A DNA stretch of 64,000 nucleotides from Bacteroidota bacterium (GCA_008933805.1 WBUH01000005.1:1-64000); one strand, 5' to 3'; numbered from the stretch's first letter, positions 53,001 through 62,025 are shown. Program-made: numbers and translations. Notes: generated by a model from the sequence alone, not told the origin.

Positions 53001-53663
53001 ATGAAAACAAATAAAGGTAGAACTGCTATTATTACTCTAAGTCTGCTTTTAATAAGCTTGGTATCGCTATATTTTTATCTTAGGCAAGAAAACAAATCAC
53101 TTGCAGAGAAACTAAATACAGTAGCTGCCCCCCATTTGTATTCCGGTATTGATACTTTAAAAAAAGAAAGTAAAACAACGCTGGATACTACCGACACGAC
53201 TTCAAAAGACAAAAAGAACAAGGAAAGGGTAGTGATGGATATTTTAGATCCTCTTTATGATCCATCTGACCCGCTTTATCCGGAGCCTGATTCTATATAC
53301 TCTGAGCCTGTATTATACTCTGAACCCCCTGTTGATAATAGTAATAACATTTTTACCATCGCTGAACAAATGCCTGAGTTTATTGGTGGTGAAACTGCCT
53401 TTAAGACTTTTATAGCCCAAAAAATAGTGTATCCTGAAATTGCTGTTGAAATGGGAGTTGAGGGAAATGTTTTCTTGGGGTTTGTAGTTAACAAGGATGG
53501 TAGCATTAGTGATATAAAAATGTTGAAAACCCCTCATGAGTCTTTAACAAACGAAGCTATCCGAGTGTTGAAACTGACCAATAAGATGTGGAATCCCGGA
53601 AAACAAAACGGCAACCTTGTTCGCGTGGAAATGCGTGTCCCCATAAAATTCAGATTAAATTAA
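53001..53663 (+). CDS. TonB C-terminal-domain protein, second copy
   Basis: A 220-residue protein with an N-terminal helix (about 8-28) that anchors it in the membrane, a Lys/Asp/Thr-rich linker with repeated DPLYDPSDPLYPEPDS segments (about 80-110), and a TonB C-terminal domain (about 130-220): AEQMPEFIGGETAFKTFIAQK, NVFLGFVVNKDGSISDIKML. It resembles the preceding gene in layout but lacks the Bacteroidota MELKKNP opening and the Pro-Pro stretch. It has its own promoter region after the terminator. Orphan TonB-like proteins of unknown partner are common in the phylum. Confidence 0.85.
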   Translation: MKTNKGRTAIITLSLLLISLVSLYFYLRQENKSLAEKLNTVAAPHLYSGIDTLKKESKTTLDTTDTTSKDKKNKERVVMDILDPLYDPSDPLYPEPDSIYSEPVLYSEPPVDNSNNIFTIAEQMPEFIGGETAFKTFIAQKIVYPEIAVEMGVEGNVFLGFVVNKDGSISDIKMLKTPHESLTNEAIRVLKLTNKMWNPGKQNGNLVRVEMRVPIKFRLN

Positions 53664-53770
53664 TACCGTCTGTCTTTCGCCAAAAACTAAAAACCCGCAA
53701 AGGTTTTTACCGTTGCATTTATATCTTTTGCAATAATTAAATTAGGTTTGCTGCGCCACAAACTACTACT

Positions 53771-54520
53771 ATGAAATTATTGGAAAATAAAGTAGCCCTC
53801 ATTACAGGTGCTTCTCGCGGGATAGGACGCGGAATTGCTGAAAAATTTGCCGAGCAAGGCTGCAATATTGCTTTCTCGTTTGCATCAAGTGTTGAAAAAG
53901 CCCGTGCTTTTGAAGCAGAGCTTGCCGAAAAATACGGTGTAAAGGCCAAAGGCTACCAAAGCGATGCTGCAGTATATACACAAGCCGAAGAGTTGGTGAA
54001 CAATGTATTGGCTGATTTCGGTCAATTGGATGCACTGATTAACAACGCAGGGATTACCCGCGATACCTTGTTGATGCGTATGACCGAAGAGCAATGGGAC
54101 GAGGTAATAAACACCAACCTTAAATCAGTATTCAACCTTACCAAAGCTTCATTAAAACCCTTCTTAAAGCAAAAGAAAGGCTCAATCATTAACATGACCT
54201 CAGTAGTAGGTGTGATGGGTAATGCGGGACAAGCCAACTATGCCGCCTCAAAAGCAGGTATGATTGGTTTTACCAAATCAATAGCCAAAGAATTAGGCAG
54301 CCGCAACATCCGTTGCAATTCGGTTGCTCCCGGTTTTATTGAAACTGAAATGACTGCTGCGCTTGACCCCGAAGTAGTAAAAGGCTGGGCCGATGCAATT
54401 CCTTTGAAACGCGGCGGAACTACCGAAGATGTAGCCAACCTGTGCCTGTTTTTGGCCAGCGATATGAGTACGTATATTACCGGCCAAACCATTAACGTGG
54501 ACGGTGGTATGCTGATGTAA
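53771..54520 (+). CDS. fabG: 3-oxoacyl-[acyl-carrier-protein] reductase
   Basis: A 249-residue short-chain dehydrogenase that reduces 3-oxoacyl-ACP with NADPH in fatty-acid elongation. The cofactor loop is ALITGASRGIGRGIAEKFAE, then INNAGITRDTLLMRMTEEQWD, the catalytic triad in INMTSVVGVMG and YAASKAGMIGFTKSIAKELG, and the C-terminal SDMSTYITGQTINVDGGM. The highly specific NAGITRDTLLMRM favours FabG over a generic SDR. The O-methyltransferase gene begins 18 bp downstream. Confidence 0.94.
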   Translation: MKLLENKVALITGASRGIGRGIAEKFAEQGCNIAFSFASSVEKARAFEAELAEKYGVKAKGYQSDAAVYTQAEELVNNVLADFGQLDALINNAGITRDTLLMRMTEEQWDEVINTNLKSVFNLTKASLKPFLKQKKGSIINMTSVVGVMGNAGQANYAASKAGMIGFTKSIAKELGSRNIRCNSVAPGFIETEMTAALDPEVVKGWADAIPLKRGGTTEDVANLCLFLASDMSTYITGQTINVDGGMLM

Positions 54521-54537
54521 TTAAGGGATAACACACC

Positions 54538-55182
54538 ATGGATTTCTTAGACCCAAAAATCAACCAGTACGCCGAAGACCACACCAGCCCTGAGAACTCA
54601 GTATTGCAGGCGCTGAACCGTGAAACGTATGCCAACGTACTGATGCCCCGTATGCTTAGCGGGCACATACAAGGCCGCATACTTGCTATGATTAGCAAAA
54701 TGCTGCGTCCCCGCCGTATTTTAGAAATCGGCACCTACACAGGTTACAGCGCTTTGTGCTTTGCCGAGGGACTTACCGAAGACGGTGTTCTGCATACCAT
54801 TGATATCAACGAGGAGTTGGAAACAATGGTACGTAACTACATAAATCAAGCAGGTTTAGAGAATAAAATCAAGTTTCACATCGGCAATGCGTTGGAGATT
54901 ATTCCTACGCTTGATGAAACGTTTGATTTGGTGTTTTTGGACGCTGATAAAGAAAACTACGCCGCGTATTACGATTTGGTAATTGATAAACTTAGTACGG
55001 GCGGCATAATTGTGGCTGACAACGTATTGTGGAGCGGAAAAGTGCTGGATGAAAAAGAACTGGCAAAAGACGTTGAAACCAAAGCCCTGAACGAGTTTAA
55101 CAAAAAAGTGCTGGCCGACCTACGTGTAGAAAACGTGTTAATGCCTGTGCGTGACGGGTTAAACGTTATCCGCAAAAAATAA
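54538..55182 (+). CDS. SAM-dependent O-methyltransferase (catechol/caffeoyl-CoA OMT-like)
   Basis: A 214-residue methyltransferase of the O-methyltransferase-3 family. ILEIGTYTGYSALCFAEGL (about residues 61-79) is motif I, IDINEELETMVRNY motif II, LVFLDADKENYAAYYDLVIDKL the metal-binding block (Asp-Lys region) and VADNVLWSGKVLDEKE the next. The family acts on catechols or carboxylates with a divalent metal; bacterial members also modify small metabolites or tRNA (TrmR-like). The substrate is not clear. Probably cotranscribed with fabG. Confidence 0.9.
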   Translation: MDFLDPKINQYAEDHTSPENSVLQALNRETYANVLMPRMLSGHIQGRILAMISKMLRPRRILEIGTYTGYSALCFAEGLTEDGVLHTIDINEELETMVRNYINQAGLENKIKFHIGNALEIIPTLDETFDLVFLDADKENYAAYYDLVIDKLSTGGIIVADNVLWSGKVLDEKELAKDVETKALNEFNKKVLADLRVENVLMPVRDGLNVIRKK

Positions 55183-55220
55183 CTGTAGTTTTTAGCAAGC
55201 GTAGCTTGTTATACCTATTT

Positions 55221-55262
55221 ATTACCTGCCCAAAGGATTTCACAGTCCTTTAGGCAGGTAAT
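55221..55262. repeat. Single class A hairpin, shortened copy A5
   Basis: ATTACCTGCC..GGCAGGTAAT with arms AAAGGA / TCCTTT; 42 nt instead of 44, and the centre TTTCACAG replaces CTTAAG. The flanking hairpins of the full cassette are absent. It lies 39 bases after the O-methyltransferase stop. Confidence 0.8.
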
Positions 55263-55330
55263 TTTTTTATGCTCTTGAAGGGTTGACATGGGTAGAAAGC
55301 TTAAATTTGGTTTTCGTGGTGGGCTTTTTG

Positions 55331-55358
55331 TTTACTTTTTGCCCAAACAAAAAGTAAA
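55331..55358. repeat. Inverted repeat TTTACTTTTTG / CAAAAAGTAAA
   Basis: Perfect 11-bp arms around CCCAAA. I have seen this element near genes in other Bacteroidota and judge it a phylum-wide dispersed repeat; not a terminator of the expected type because the T-run sits within the stem. The gap 55183-55446 holds this and the hairpin at 55221 and no gene. Confidence 0.6.
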
Positions 55359-55446
55359 AGACAGTAATAGCCTGCTTTACTGCAATCCTTGCCAATGCTA
55401 TACCCAATGTCTTTAGTATTGTTTACTATCCTGTTGTTATGTATGA

Positions 55447-56763
55447 TTGCAAAAAGAAACTCACTGCTTGGCACAGCAAACCTTTATAGTATCTACGGAA
55501 GTACTCACTACCTTTAAACAGCGGTTGTATGCCTATGCAAACCGTTTTGAGACCTCGGTGTGTTTGGATAGCAACAGCAACAAAGCTGCCTGCAACTATA
55601 ACCGTTTCGAAATGCTGGCCGGCATAGGAGCCAAAGCAATATTGAAGCTGGAAAATACCGAGGGGGCTTTTGAACAGCTAAAACGGTTTCAGACACAGCA
55701 CAACGATTGGCTACTGGGTTATTTAGGCTATGACTTAAAAAACGGCTTAGAAAAGCTATCGTCAGAAAATGCCGATGGGTTGGGCTTCCCTACTCTCTTC
55801 TTTTTTGTACCGCAGCAATTAGTCTCCATTAAAGGAAACGAAGTTGAAATTATGGCCGATGCCCCCCAAGCAGTGTATGATGCCATAATGGCGAGTGAAG
55901 TTGGCTACGAAAGCAACCGACAGCATATTACGTTTACCCCCCGCATCAGTCAAGAGAATTATATTAAAAAAGTAGAGAGCGTACGCCAACACATTGAAGA
56001 AGGTGATGTGTATGAGATGAACCTGTGCATGGAGTTTTTTGCTGAAAATGCTTCTATAAGTCCCCTGCACACCTATTTAGATTTACTTGCCATCTCACCC
56101 GTACCCTTTGCCGCCTTTGGTAAGTTTGAAGGCGAACGATACGCACTAAGCGCCAGCCCCGAACGATTTTTGATGAAAGACGGCAGCAAACTTATTTCAC
56201 AGCCCATCAAAGGGACGGCCAAACGTGGCAGTACTACCGATGAAGATGAAACGATGAAGCGAAACCTGCGCAATTCTATCAAAGAGATGGCTGAAAATGT
56301 GATGATAGTAGATTTGGTACGCAACGATTTCGCCCGCAGTGCTGTTGCTGGTACGGTGAAAGTAGAAGAACTGTTCGGCATTTATACCTTCCCCCAAGTA
56401 CACCAAATGATTTCAACCGTAACTGCACAACTGAAAGAAGGTGAACATTGGGCAGATGCCATTGCAAGGGCTTTCCCGATGGGCTCTATGACGGGTGCGC
56501 CCAAAGTAATGGCCATGCAGTTGATTGAACGGTACGAAGAAAGTAAAAGAGGCTTGTTTTCAGGAGCAATGGGCTACATCACCCCGCAAGGCGATTTTGA
56601 TTTTAATGTAATGATACGTTCATTGCTGTATAACGCCGCTAACGGCTATTTATCCTACCACGTAGGCGGTGCTATTACCTACGATTCTATTCCGCAAGAA
56701 GAATTCGACGAATGCATGTTGAAGGCTTTGGCAATTAACAGTTTGTGGGGTGGGAAAATTTAA
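55447..56763 (+). CDS. pabB: Aminodeoxychorismate synthase component I / anthranilate synthase-like
   Basis: A 438-residue chorismate-utilising enzyme that makes aminodeoxychorismate for folate. N-terminal FETSVCLDSNSN fits PabB; the chorismate-binding domain (about 170-435) has YEMNLCMEFFAE, FAAFGKFEGERYALSASPERF, PIKGTAKRGST, MIVDLVRNDFARSA and GSMTGAPKVMAMQLIERYE. KGTAKRG (Lys of the PIKGT motif) favours aminodeoxychorismate synthase over TrpE. An in-frame stop ends at 55446, and no ATG lies before residue 55, so the likely start is TTG at 55447 or a nearby TTG. No pabA or pabC is adjacent. Confidence 0.88.
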   Translation: MQKETHCLAQQTFIVSTEVLTTFKQRLYAYANRFETSVCLDSNSNKAACNYNRFEMLAGIGAKAILKLENTEGAFEQLKRFQTQHNDWLLGYLGYDLKNGLEKLSSENADGLGFPTLFFFVPQQLVSIKGNEVEIMADAPQAVYDAIMASEVGYESNRQHITFTPRISQENYIKKVESVRQHIEEGDVYEMNLCMEFFAENASISPLHTYLDLLAISPVPFAAFGKFEGERYALSASPERFLMKDGSKLISQPIKGTAKRGSTTDEDETMKRNLRNSIKEMAENVMIVDLVRNDFARSAVAGTVKVEELFGIYTFPQVHQMISTVTAQLKEGEHWADAIARAFPMGSMTGAPKVMAMQLIERYEESKRGLFSGAMGYITPQGDFDFNVMIRSLLYNAANGYLSYHVGGAITYDSIPQEEFDECMLKALAINSLWGGKI

Positions 56764-56821
56764 TTAGTTACTTTTAGGTGAAAGTTTATTTTTGTCACAC
56801 ATTAAATACCTCTTTCTCACA

Positions 56822-57379
56822 ATGAAAAAATATTTATTAATAGTACTTGCCTTTACGGCTTTGGCATCAACTGCTGTAGCCCAAAACGGCGCAAAAAACA
56901 AGAAAGCCGCTCCTCCGGCTTCTGAAACCTACTCATTGCCGGGTTTCAGGGATATCTTATGGGGAACGCACATAGATTCAGTATTTGTTGACGGGGTGAA
57001 ACTTACCTTTGAAAAATCAACCCAATACAGCGATAAAAGTAAAAACGCTTACTTTATTGCCAATGATGATATGATGGTGGGCACTGTGTTGCTAAAAACT
57101 TTGTACTATGTATTTAATAACAACGACCGCTTTATTGGTGTGATAATGACCGGCGAAAGCAAGCAATTTGGCGAGATGAAGTACATTTTGCTAAACAAAT
57201 TCGGTCAACCGACTAAAGAAGAAGACGCGGTTTCGGGCAAACAATACTACTGGAATATTGACGATGTGCGCATTTCACTAGTTAATGAAAGTATCAACCA
57301 GTTGTTTACTGTAGATTTTACCAGCGATTACGAATTGAGCGAAAGCAAGAAAGTAAACCGCAATGTGGATGATTTTTAG
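56822..57379 (+). CDS. Exported protein, function unknown
   Basis: A 185-residue exported protein with a signal peptide (about 1-20, ending TAVAQN) and a Lys/Ala/Pro-rich linker. The mature part (about 45-170) has the pattern DILWGTHIDSVFVDGVKLTFEKS and IGVIMTGESKQFGEMKYILLNKFGQPTKEE, a short alpha/beta domain that I have seen as a hypothetical in Bacteroidota but cannot name. Monocistronic with a terminator. The ATG at 56822 starts the signal peptide; an upstream extension of ten codons has no merit. Confidence 0.75.
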   Translation: MKKYLLIVLAFTALASTAVAQNGAKNKKAAPPASETYSLPGFRDILWGTHIDSVFVDGVKLTFEKSTQYSDKSKNAYFIANDDMMVGTVLLKTLYYVFNNNDRFIGVIMTGESKQFGEMKYILLNKFGQPTKEEDAVSGKQYYWNIDDVRISLVNESINQLFTVDFTSDYELSESKKVNRNVDDF

Positions 57380-57400
57380 TACAAAATATTAATTATACAC

Positions 57401-57432
57401 AAAAGGCTGCCCAAGGGCAGCCTTTTGTTTTT
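57401..57432. terminator. Bidirectional intrinsic terminator
   Basis: Perfect 12-bp stem AAAAGGCTGCCC / GGGCAGCCTTTT with loop AA, then TGTTTTTA. It lies between the exported-protein gene and the convergent M23 peptidase gene. Confidence 0.9.
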
Positions 57433-57455
57433 ATATCCTCACAGGATTTTGTGTT

Positions 57456-58454
57456 TTACTTGACTCGGAGCCGCTTTCCCGGTCGCAGGATAGAGTTTTT
57501 CTTTATCCCGTTCAGCTGGCATATTTTGGTAATAGTAGTACCATGTTTCACCGCTATGGATGATAAGGTATCGCCTGAACGTACCGTGTAATATTTTGCT
57601 CCGCCCTTCTCGGTTGATTTATCTTCCCCCTTTTTCTTCTTCTTATCTTTTTTATCCTTGCTCTTTTTTGATTTTGAGCTCTTGGTTTTTGACAAGTGAG
57701 GAAAAAAGCTCTTATCAATGTAGATGGTGTCGCTGTTTAGCTTACCCGTTTCAAAATCAATAATGCGGGTAGCATCAAACGCAATTCCTTTAAAACGTAT
57801 CTCAAAGTGCAAGTGGCTACCGTACGAACGTCCGGTATTACCGCCCAGCCCAATCGGGTCTCCTGCACGCACCACCATGCCGGGTTTGGTAAGCAACTTA
57901 CTAAAGTGGGCATATATCGTCTCCAACCCATTGTAGTGGCGCACTACCACTACGTAACCATAACTGCTGCTGTATTGGGCAATGCGCACCACACCGTCAA
58001 ACGTTGAGTACACAGGGTCGCCCGTGTACAGCTTCACATCAGTACCATAGTGCATACGTCCCTTGCGGCGGCGGCGCATTTGGCGATAACCAAAACTTGA
58101 GGTTACATAGCCAAAACAAGGCGGATGGAAAAAACAATCACCGCCATCCTGCAATACCACCATAGTAGTATCGCTGATTTGTGAAATATCTTGGTCGTAA
58201 ACGTGTATGCGTTTCGTATCCCAAACAGGATAAAGATTAGATGCGGGTATAAGGGTAGTATCAAAATAATACCCGATTGTACTTAGGTATTCTTCAAAAG
58301 TTGAATCAGGCTCATCGTCCAGTTCGCCATCATGTTCTTCGGCGTCTCCGGTTTCTTCCTCTTCCTCGTCAATTTGGGCACGCAGGGGTATTTGTGGTAT
58401 TGTAAATACCATCCAAAAGCATACCAGTGCTTTAAGCCAGTTTTCTATTCTCAT
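57456..58454 (-). CDS. M23-family peptidase with C-terminal LysM domain
   Basis: A 332-residue exported protein. Signal peptide (about 1-25), an acidic linker (EEEEETGDAEEHDGELDDE, about 30-55), an M23 (lysostaphin-like) peptidase domain at about 110-235 with zinc-site residues in MHYGTDVKLYTGDPVYS (H..D) and GRSYGSHLHFEIRFKG (HLH). A Lys/Ser-rich linker (KTKSSKSKKSKDKKDKKKKK) precedes one LysM (YYTVRSGDTLSSIAVKHG). Cleaves or binds peptidoglycan during growth. Starts at ATG 58454, overlapping ribF by 23 bp; the TTG one codon earlier is unlikely. Confidence 0.92.
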   Translation of the reverse strand: MRIENWLKALVCFWMVFTIPQIPLRAQIDEEEEETGDAEEHDGELDDEPDSTFEEYLSTIGYYFDTTLIPASNLYPVWDTKRIHVYDQDISQISDTTMVVLQDGGDCFFHPPCFGYVTSSFGYRQMRRRRKGRMHYGTDVKLYTGDPVYSTFDGVVRIAQYSSSYGYVVVVRHYNGLETIYAHFSKLLTKPGMVVRAGDPIGLGGNTGRSYGSHLHFEIRFKGIAFDATRIIDFETGKLNSDTIYIDKSFFPHLSKTKSSKSKKSKDKKDKKKKKGEDKSTEKGGAKYYTVRSGDTLSSIAVKHGTTITKICQLNGIKKNSILRPGKRLRVK

Positions 58455-59382
58455 CAATTGTCAAAACGTTTCGGGCAGTATTTTCATCCTGCTTCAGTTG
58501 GGCAATTAGGGCATCTACCCCGCTAAACTTCATTTCGCTGCGCAAGTGCGCCACAAACTCAACCCTTATAATCCTGCCATAAATATCGGCATTAAAATCA
58601 AAAATATGAACTTCAAATGCGTGGTTACGGTTATCAAACGTAGGTTGTTTACCCATGTTTGCCATCCCACCGTAAATCTCCCCGTCCACAATCACCCGCA
58701 CCGCATACACACCATCGTTGGGTATCAGCTTATAGGTTTCCTCCACCACTATATTAGCCGTAGGAAACCCGATGGTTTTACCCAGGCTGTTACCGGCAAC
58801 TACCTTGCCACTTATGGGATAATGATAGCCCAAAAACTTTGCGGCCACGTCCACTTCGCTCTCTTGCAAGGCATTGCGTATTTTGGTAGAGCTTACGGTT
58901 ACATCGTCAATATCCTGCGGGGGTATTTCTTCTACCTCAAAACCATACACCTGCCCCAGCTCGTGCAAATCTTCCATGCTTCCTTCACGGTTTTTGCCAA
59001 AACGATGGTCGTATCCAATAACGAGGGTTTTCACCCCGATAGTATTTACCAGCACATCCCGCACAAACTGCATTGATGACTGGCGAGAAAACTCAAGGGT
59101 AAAAGGTATCACCAGCAAATGGTCGATACCTGCTTTGCGCAAGCGTTCAATTTTTTCTTCGGTAGTGCTAAGCAAGCGTAGTGTATTATCATCAGGCTGC
59201 AACACCATACGCGGGTGCGGAAAAAAGGTAAGCAGCACGCTTTCGCCACCTTTTTGGGCGGCAATATTGCGCACACGGTCTAAGATTTTTTGGTGGCCTA
59301 TATGTACCCCGTCAAAAGTGCCCTGCGTAACTACAGCATTGGCCAACGGTTCAAACTCTTCAAGGCTTCGGTAAACTTTCAT
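58432..59382 (-). CDS. ribF: Bifunctional riboflavin kinase / FAD synthetase
   Basis: A 316-residue cytosolic enzyme. The N-terminal FAD synthetase has VVTQGTFDGVHIGHQKILDRV and VIGYDHRFGKNREGSMEDL, and the C-terminal riboflavin kinase has VAGNSLGKTIGFPTANIVVE and VYAVRVIVDGEIYGGMANMGKQPTF. Length normal. Flavin made here serves enzymes such as the flavoprotein at 1431. The peptidase gene overlaps its 3' end by 23 bp and is probably cotranscribed. Confidence 0.95.
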   Translation of the reverse strand: MKVYRSLEEFEPLANAVVTQGTFDGVHIGHQKILDRVRNIAAQKGGESVLLTFFPHPRMVLQPDDNTLRLLSTTEEKIERLRKAGIDHLLVIPFTLEFSRQSSMQFVRDVLVNTIGVKTLVIGYDHRFGKNREGSMEDLHELGQVYGFEVEEIPPQDIDDVTVSSTKIRNALQESEVDVAAKFLGYHYPISGKVVAGNSLGKTIGFPTANIVVEETYKLIPNDGVYAVRVIVDGEIYGGMANMGKQPTFDNRNHAFEVHIFDFNADIYGRIIRVEFVAHLRSEMKFSGVDALIAQLKQDENTARNVLTIDENRKLA

Positions 59383-59415
59383 TACAGGGACAAGTGGTAA
59401 AAAAGTAGGGCAAAG

Positions 59416-59985
59416 TTAAGGCATATTGTTTACTTGCCCGTAACGGAAACAGGGTAAAATATGGTCGTTTACCATTCCGGCAGCCTGCATATAGGCATAG
59501 CAAATGGTTGAGCCTACAAACTTAAACCCTTCTTTTTGCAGGGCTTTGCTCATGGCATCGCTTTCGACGGTTTTAGCAGGGATGTGGCCTGAGGTTTCCC
59601 AACTGTTTTGCAGGGTTTTGTGCCCTGTAAACTGCCAGATGTACGCATCAAAACTGCCGTGTTGTTTTTGCAAGCGCAAAAACTGTTGCGCATTGGTAAC
59701 CGCCGCATTTATTTTAAGTTTATTGCGGATAATACCCGCATCGGCCAGCAAGCGGCCTACATCCTCTTCGCCATACTTTGCTATTATTTCAGGGTCAAAA
59801 TTGTGAAACGCGCTGCGAAAGTTTTCGCGGCGGTGCAAAATGGTTTTCCAACTCAAACCCGCCTGAAAAGCATCCAACACCAAAAACTCAAAGTGCTTGC
59901 GGTCGTCGTGCAGCGGCACACCCCACTCCTCATCGTGGTAGCGGTTCATCAATTCATCGTTTTGTGTCCAATTGCAACGGTGCAT
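59416..59985 (-). CDS. tag: DNA-3-methyladenine glycosylase I
   Basis: A 189-residue base-excision-repair enzyme that removes 3-methyladenine. The zinc-site residues of Tag are visible: Cys4 in MHRCNWTQND, His17 in RYHDEEWGVPLHDD, and the C-terminal pair in MVNDHILPCFRYGQV. ELVLDAFQAGLSWKTIL and GFKFVGSTICYAYMQA complete the signature. Length normal. It is alone; the next gene on the same strand ends 240 bases upstream, separated by repeats. Confidence 0.95.
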   Translation of the reverse strand: MHRCNWTQNDELMNRYHDEEWGVPLHDDRKHFEFLVLDAFQAGLSWKTILHRRENFRSAFHNFDPEIIAKYGEEDVGRLLADAGIIRNKLKINAAVTNAQQFLRLQKQHGSFDAYIWQFTGHKTLQNSWETSGHIPAKTVESDAMSKALQKEGFKFVGSTICYAYMQAAGMVNDHILPCFRYGQVNNMP

Positions 59986-60077
59986 AGTGATATGGTAAAC
60001 TCAAATATAGGACGAGTTAGGTATTTGTGCGAGCGGAAACGGACTTTTAATTTGCTTGGGAAAACTCCAAAAAAGAT

Positions 60078-60202
60078 CCCCTGAATATAAAATTCAGGGC
60101 TTATAAAAGCAGCGTCCCGAATGGTTTAAAACCATTCGGGACGCAACATTGCAACAACGGCGGGCTTTATGCCCGTCGGTACAAACGGGTATAAAACCCG
60201 TT
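60078..60202. repeat. Complete class B hairpin cassette
   Basis: Four hairpins in order: CCCTGAATATAAAATTCAGG (60078-60098), GCGTCCCGAATGG..CCATTCGGGACGC (60112-60144), CGGCGGGCTTTATGCCCGTC (60158-60178) and AACGGGTATAAAACCCGTT (60184-60202). The last keeps the TATAAAA centre of the ACAGG element elsewhere but has changed both arms together. It lies between tag and the universal stress gene. Confidence 0.9.
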
Positions 60203-60224
60203 GCTATTGAGACAGGCACATGAA

Positions 60225-61118
60225 TTAGAAACCTGACCAACCAATGGGCACCAAGCCTGTGTTACGGGGCACGATACACATTACGGGTACGCTTGAGTGG
60301 TAGTTTACAATCTGTTGTGCGTATGAACCAATCAAAAACTCGCTAAAGCCTTTTTCTTGTTGGGTCATAATCATAATAAGGTCGGCGTTTATTTCGTCAG
60401 CAAATTGCAGGGTATCTAAATAAAACTTACCGGGGTATTTCTCATCGTCCAATATCTTGCTGGTAAACTTCACATTGTTTTTAATCAACACCTCTTCAAT
60501 AGCTTTCAGGTTAGCCAACAATTTGTTGCGCAAAAACTGGTCGCTTTCATGCTCACCGATAATGTGAATGGTAGAATCAAATTTCTTAGCCAAATGGATG
60601 GCCCACCATGTTTTTTGTTTGCTTTCCAAGGTTAAATCCACAGGGAAAACAATGTTTTTATATCCTTCGCCTATTTGTTTTTCTTTTACAACAACTACAG
60701 GCACTTCGGCTTGCGAAATTACTCGCGATGAGTTACTTCCTGTTATTTGTCCCAAACCTTCAGCACCCATAGTACCCATTACAATACTATCGCAATCAAT
60801 CTCACCGGCAACCTCTAAAATTGTTTTGTATATACGGCCTTCACGGATAATCCCGTTGGCTTTCACACCGCTGGTTTCCATAATATTTTTGCAAACTTCG
60901 TTCAATTTATCTTGCAACATTTGGCCTACAAGCCCTTCTTTAATGTTGTTTTTTGAGCCGAAAAGGGAACCTAAGAAACTCTCTTCAACAATGTGCAGCA
61001 GCAAAATTTCGTTTCCGTAGGTTTTAGCTATGGCTACAGCGTGGTGCATTGCATTGTCAGCCACCTTTGAAAAGTCTGTGGGAACCAGTATGGTGTTATT
61101 TTTTTTCCCTTCTTGCAT
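60225..61118 (-). CDS. Universal stress protein with two UspA domains
   Basis: A 297-residue cytosolic protein with tandem UspA domains (about 8-155 and 163-297). The first has ILVPTDFSKVADNAMHHAV and the ATP-loop motif GTMGAEGLGQITGSNSSRVI (G-2x-G-9x-G-S/T); the second has IVFPVDLTLESKQKTWWAI and a degenerate loop (TQQEKGFSEFLIGSYAQQIV). Homologues help cells survive stress; the ligand is probably ATP on the first domain. I start at MQEGKKNN (61118) because upstream codons run into the divergent nucleoside phosphorylase gene region. Confidence 0.92.
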   Translation of the reverse strand: MQEGKKNNTILVPTDFSKVADNAMHHAVAIAKTYGNEILLLHIVEESFLGSLFGSKNNIKEGLVGQMLQDKLNEVCKNIMETSGVKANGIIREGRIYKTILEVAGEIDCDSIVMGTMGAEGLGQITGSNSSRVISQAEVPVVVVKEKQIGEGYKNIVFPVDLTLESKQKTWWAIHLAKKFDSTIHIIGEHESDQFLRNKLLANLKAIEEVLIKNNVKFTSKILDDEKYPGKFYLDTLQFADEINADLIMIMTQQEKGFSEFLIGSYAQQIVNYHSSVPVMCIVPRNTGLVPIGWSGF

Positions 61119-61173
61119 AATTATAGTTTTTTGGTTTGTGCACGAATTTAAAGATTTTACCTTAGCAACGCGC

Positions 61174-62025
61174 ATGACAAATCTCAGCCCTTCAGAATTA
61201 ATCATCAACCCTGATGGTTCTATTTATCACCTGCACCTTTGCCCCGGTGATATTGCCGATACTGTTTTTTTTGTGGGCGACCCTGAAAGGGTGGCTAAAG
61301 TAACTAAGTTTTTCGACCGGATTGAGCTGGAACGCCACCACCGCGAGTTTGTTACACACACGGGATACATTGGTAATAAACGCCTATCGGTAGTTAGCAC
61401 TGGGATTGGGACGGATAACATTGATATTGTGCTTACCGAGCTGGATGCGTTGGTGAATATTGATTTTGACAGCCGGCAGGTGAAACCTGAATTGCACAGT
61501 TTGAACATTATACGTTTAGGGACTACAGGCAGCCTGCGACGGGATATTCCGGTGGATTCACTGCTGGTATCGGCCCATGCGGTGGGGTTGGATGGCTTTA
61601 TGGCTTTTTATGATTTTGCGGGAAATACTGATTTGTTAAATGAGTTGAAACACAATGCCCCCGAAATTTTTAACCTGTGTGTGCCGTATGCCGCTAATGC
61701 TACATTAGAACTTCCGCTGGGGAATGAATTTGGTAAAGGTATCACCCTTACCTGCCCCGGGTTTTACGGCCCGCAAAACCGCCACGTGCGTTTGTTTTCA
61801 ACCTTGTTTGGCTTGTTTGAGAAGATGGACAAAGTAAATTATAACGGTTTCCGCCTATCAAACATGGAGATGGAAACAGCGGGTATATACGCTATGGCCG
61901 ATATTTTGGGGCACAAAGCCATATCGGTTAATGCCATATTGGCCAACAGGGTTACAAATGAGTTTTCTAAAAACCCTGAAAAGATTGTGGAGCAGATGAT
62001 AGAGAAGGTGCTTACTACTATTTGA
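61174..62025 (+). CDS. Nucleoside phosphorylase, uridine phosphorylase-like
   Basis: A 283-residue enzyme of the PNP/UDP phosphorylase family. FVGDPERVAKVTKFFDRIE, TGIGTDNIDIVLTELDALV, RLGTTGSLRRDIPVDSLLVS and the late NMEMETAGIYAMADILGHKAIS all belong to the family; the E-M-E-T-A run is the nucleoside-binding glutamate region. Phosphorolysis of uridine or purine nucleosides; which base is uncertain. ATG at 61174 follows a TTACC stretch that may be part of the promoter. Divergent from the stress gene. Confidence 0.9.
   Translation: MTNLSPSELIINPDGSIYHLHLCPGDIADTVFFVGDPERVAKVTKFFDRIELERHHREFVTHTGYIGNKRLSVVSTGIGTDNIDIVLTELDALVNIDFDSRQVKPELHSLNIIRLGTTGSLRRDIPVDSLLVSAHAVGLDGFMAFYDFAGNTDLLNELKHNAPEIFNLCVPYAANATLELPLGNEFGKGITLTCPGFYGPQNRHVRLFSTLFGLFEKMDKVNYNGFRLSNMEMETAGIYAMADILGHKAISVNAILANRVTNEFSKNPEKIVEQMIEKVLTTI

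Noticed and set aside
61030-61173. N-terminal extension of the nucleoside phosphorylase
   Set aside because: It overlaps the divergent stress gene and the family begins near LSPSELI.
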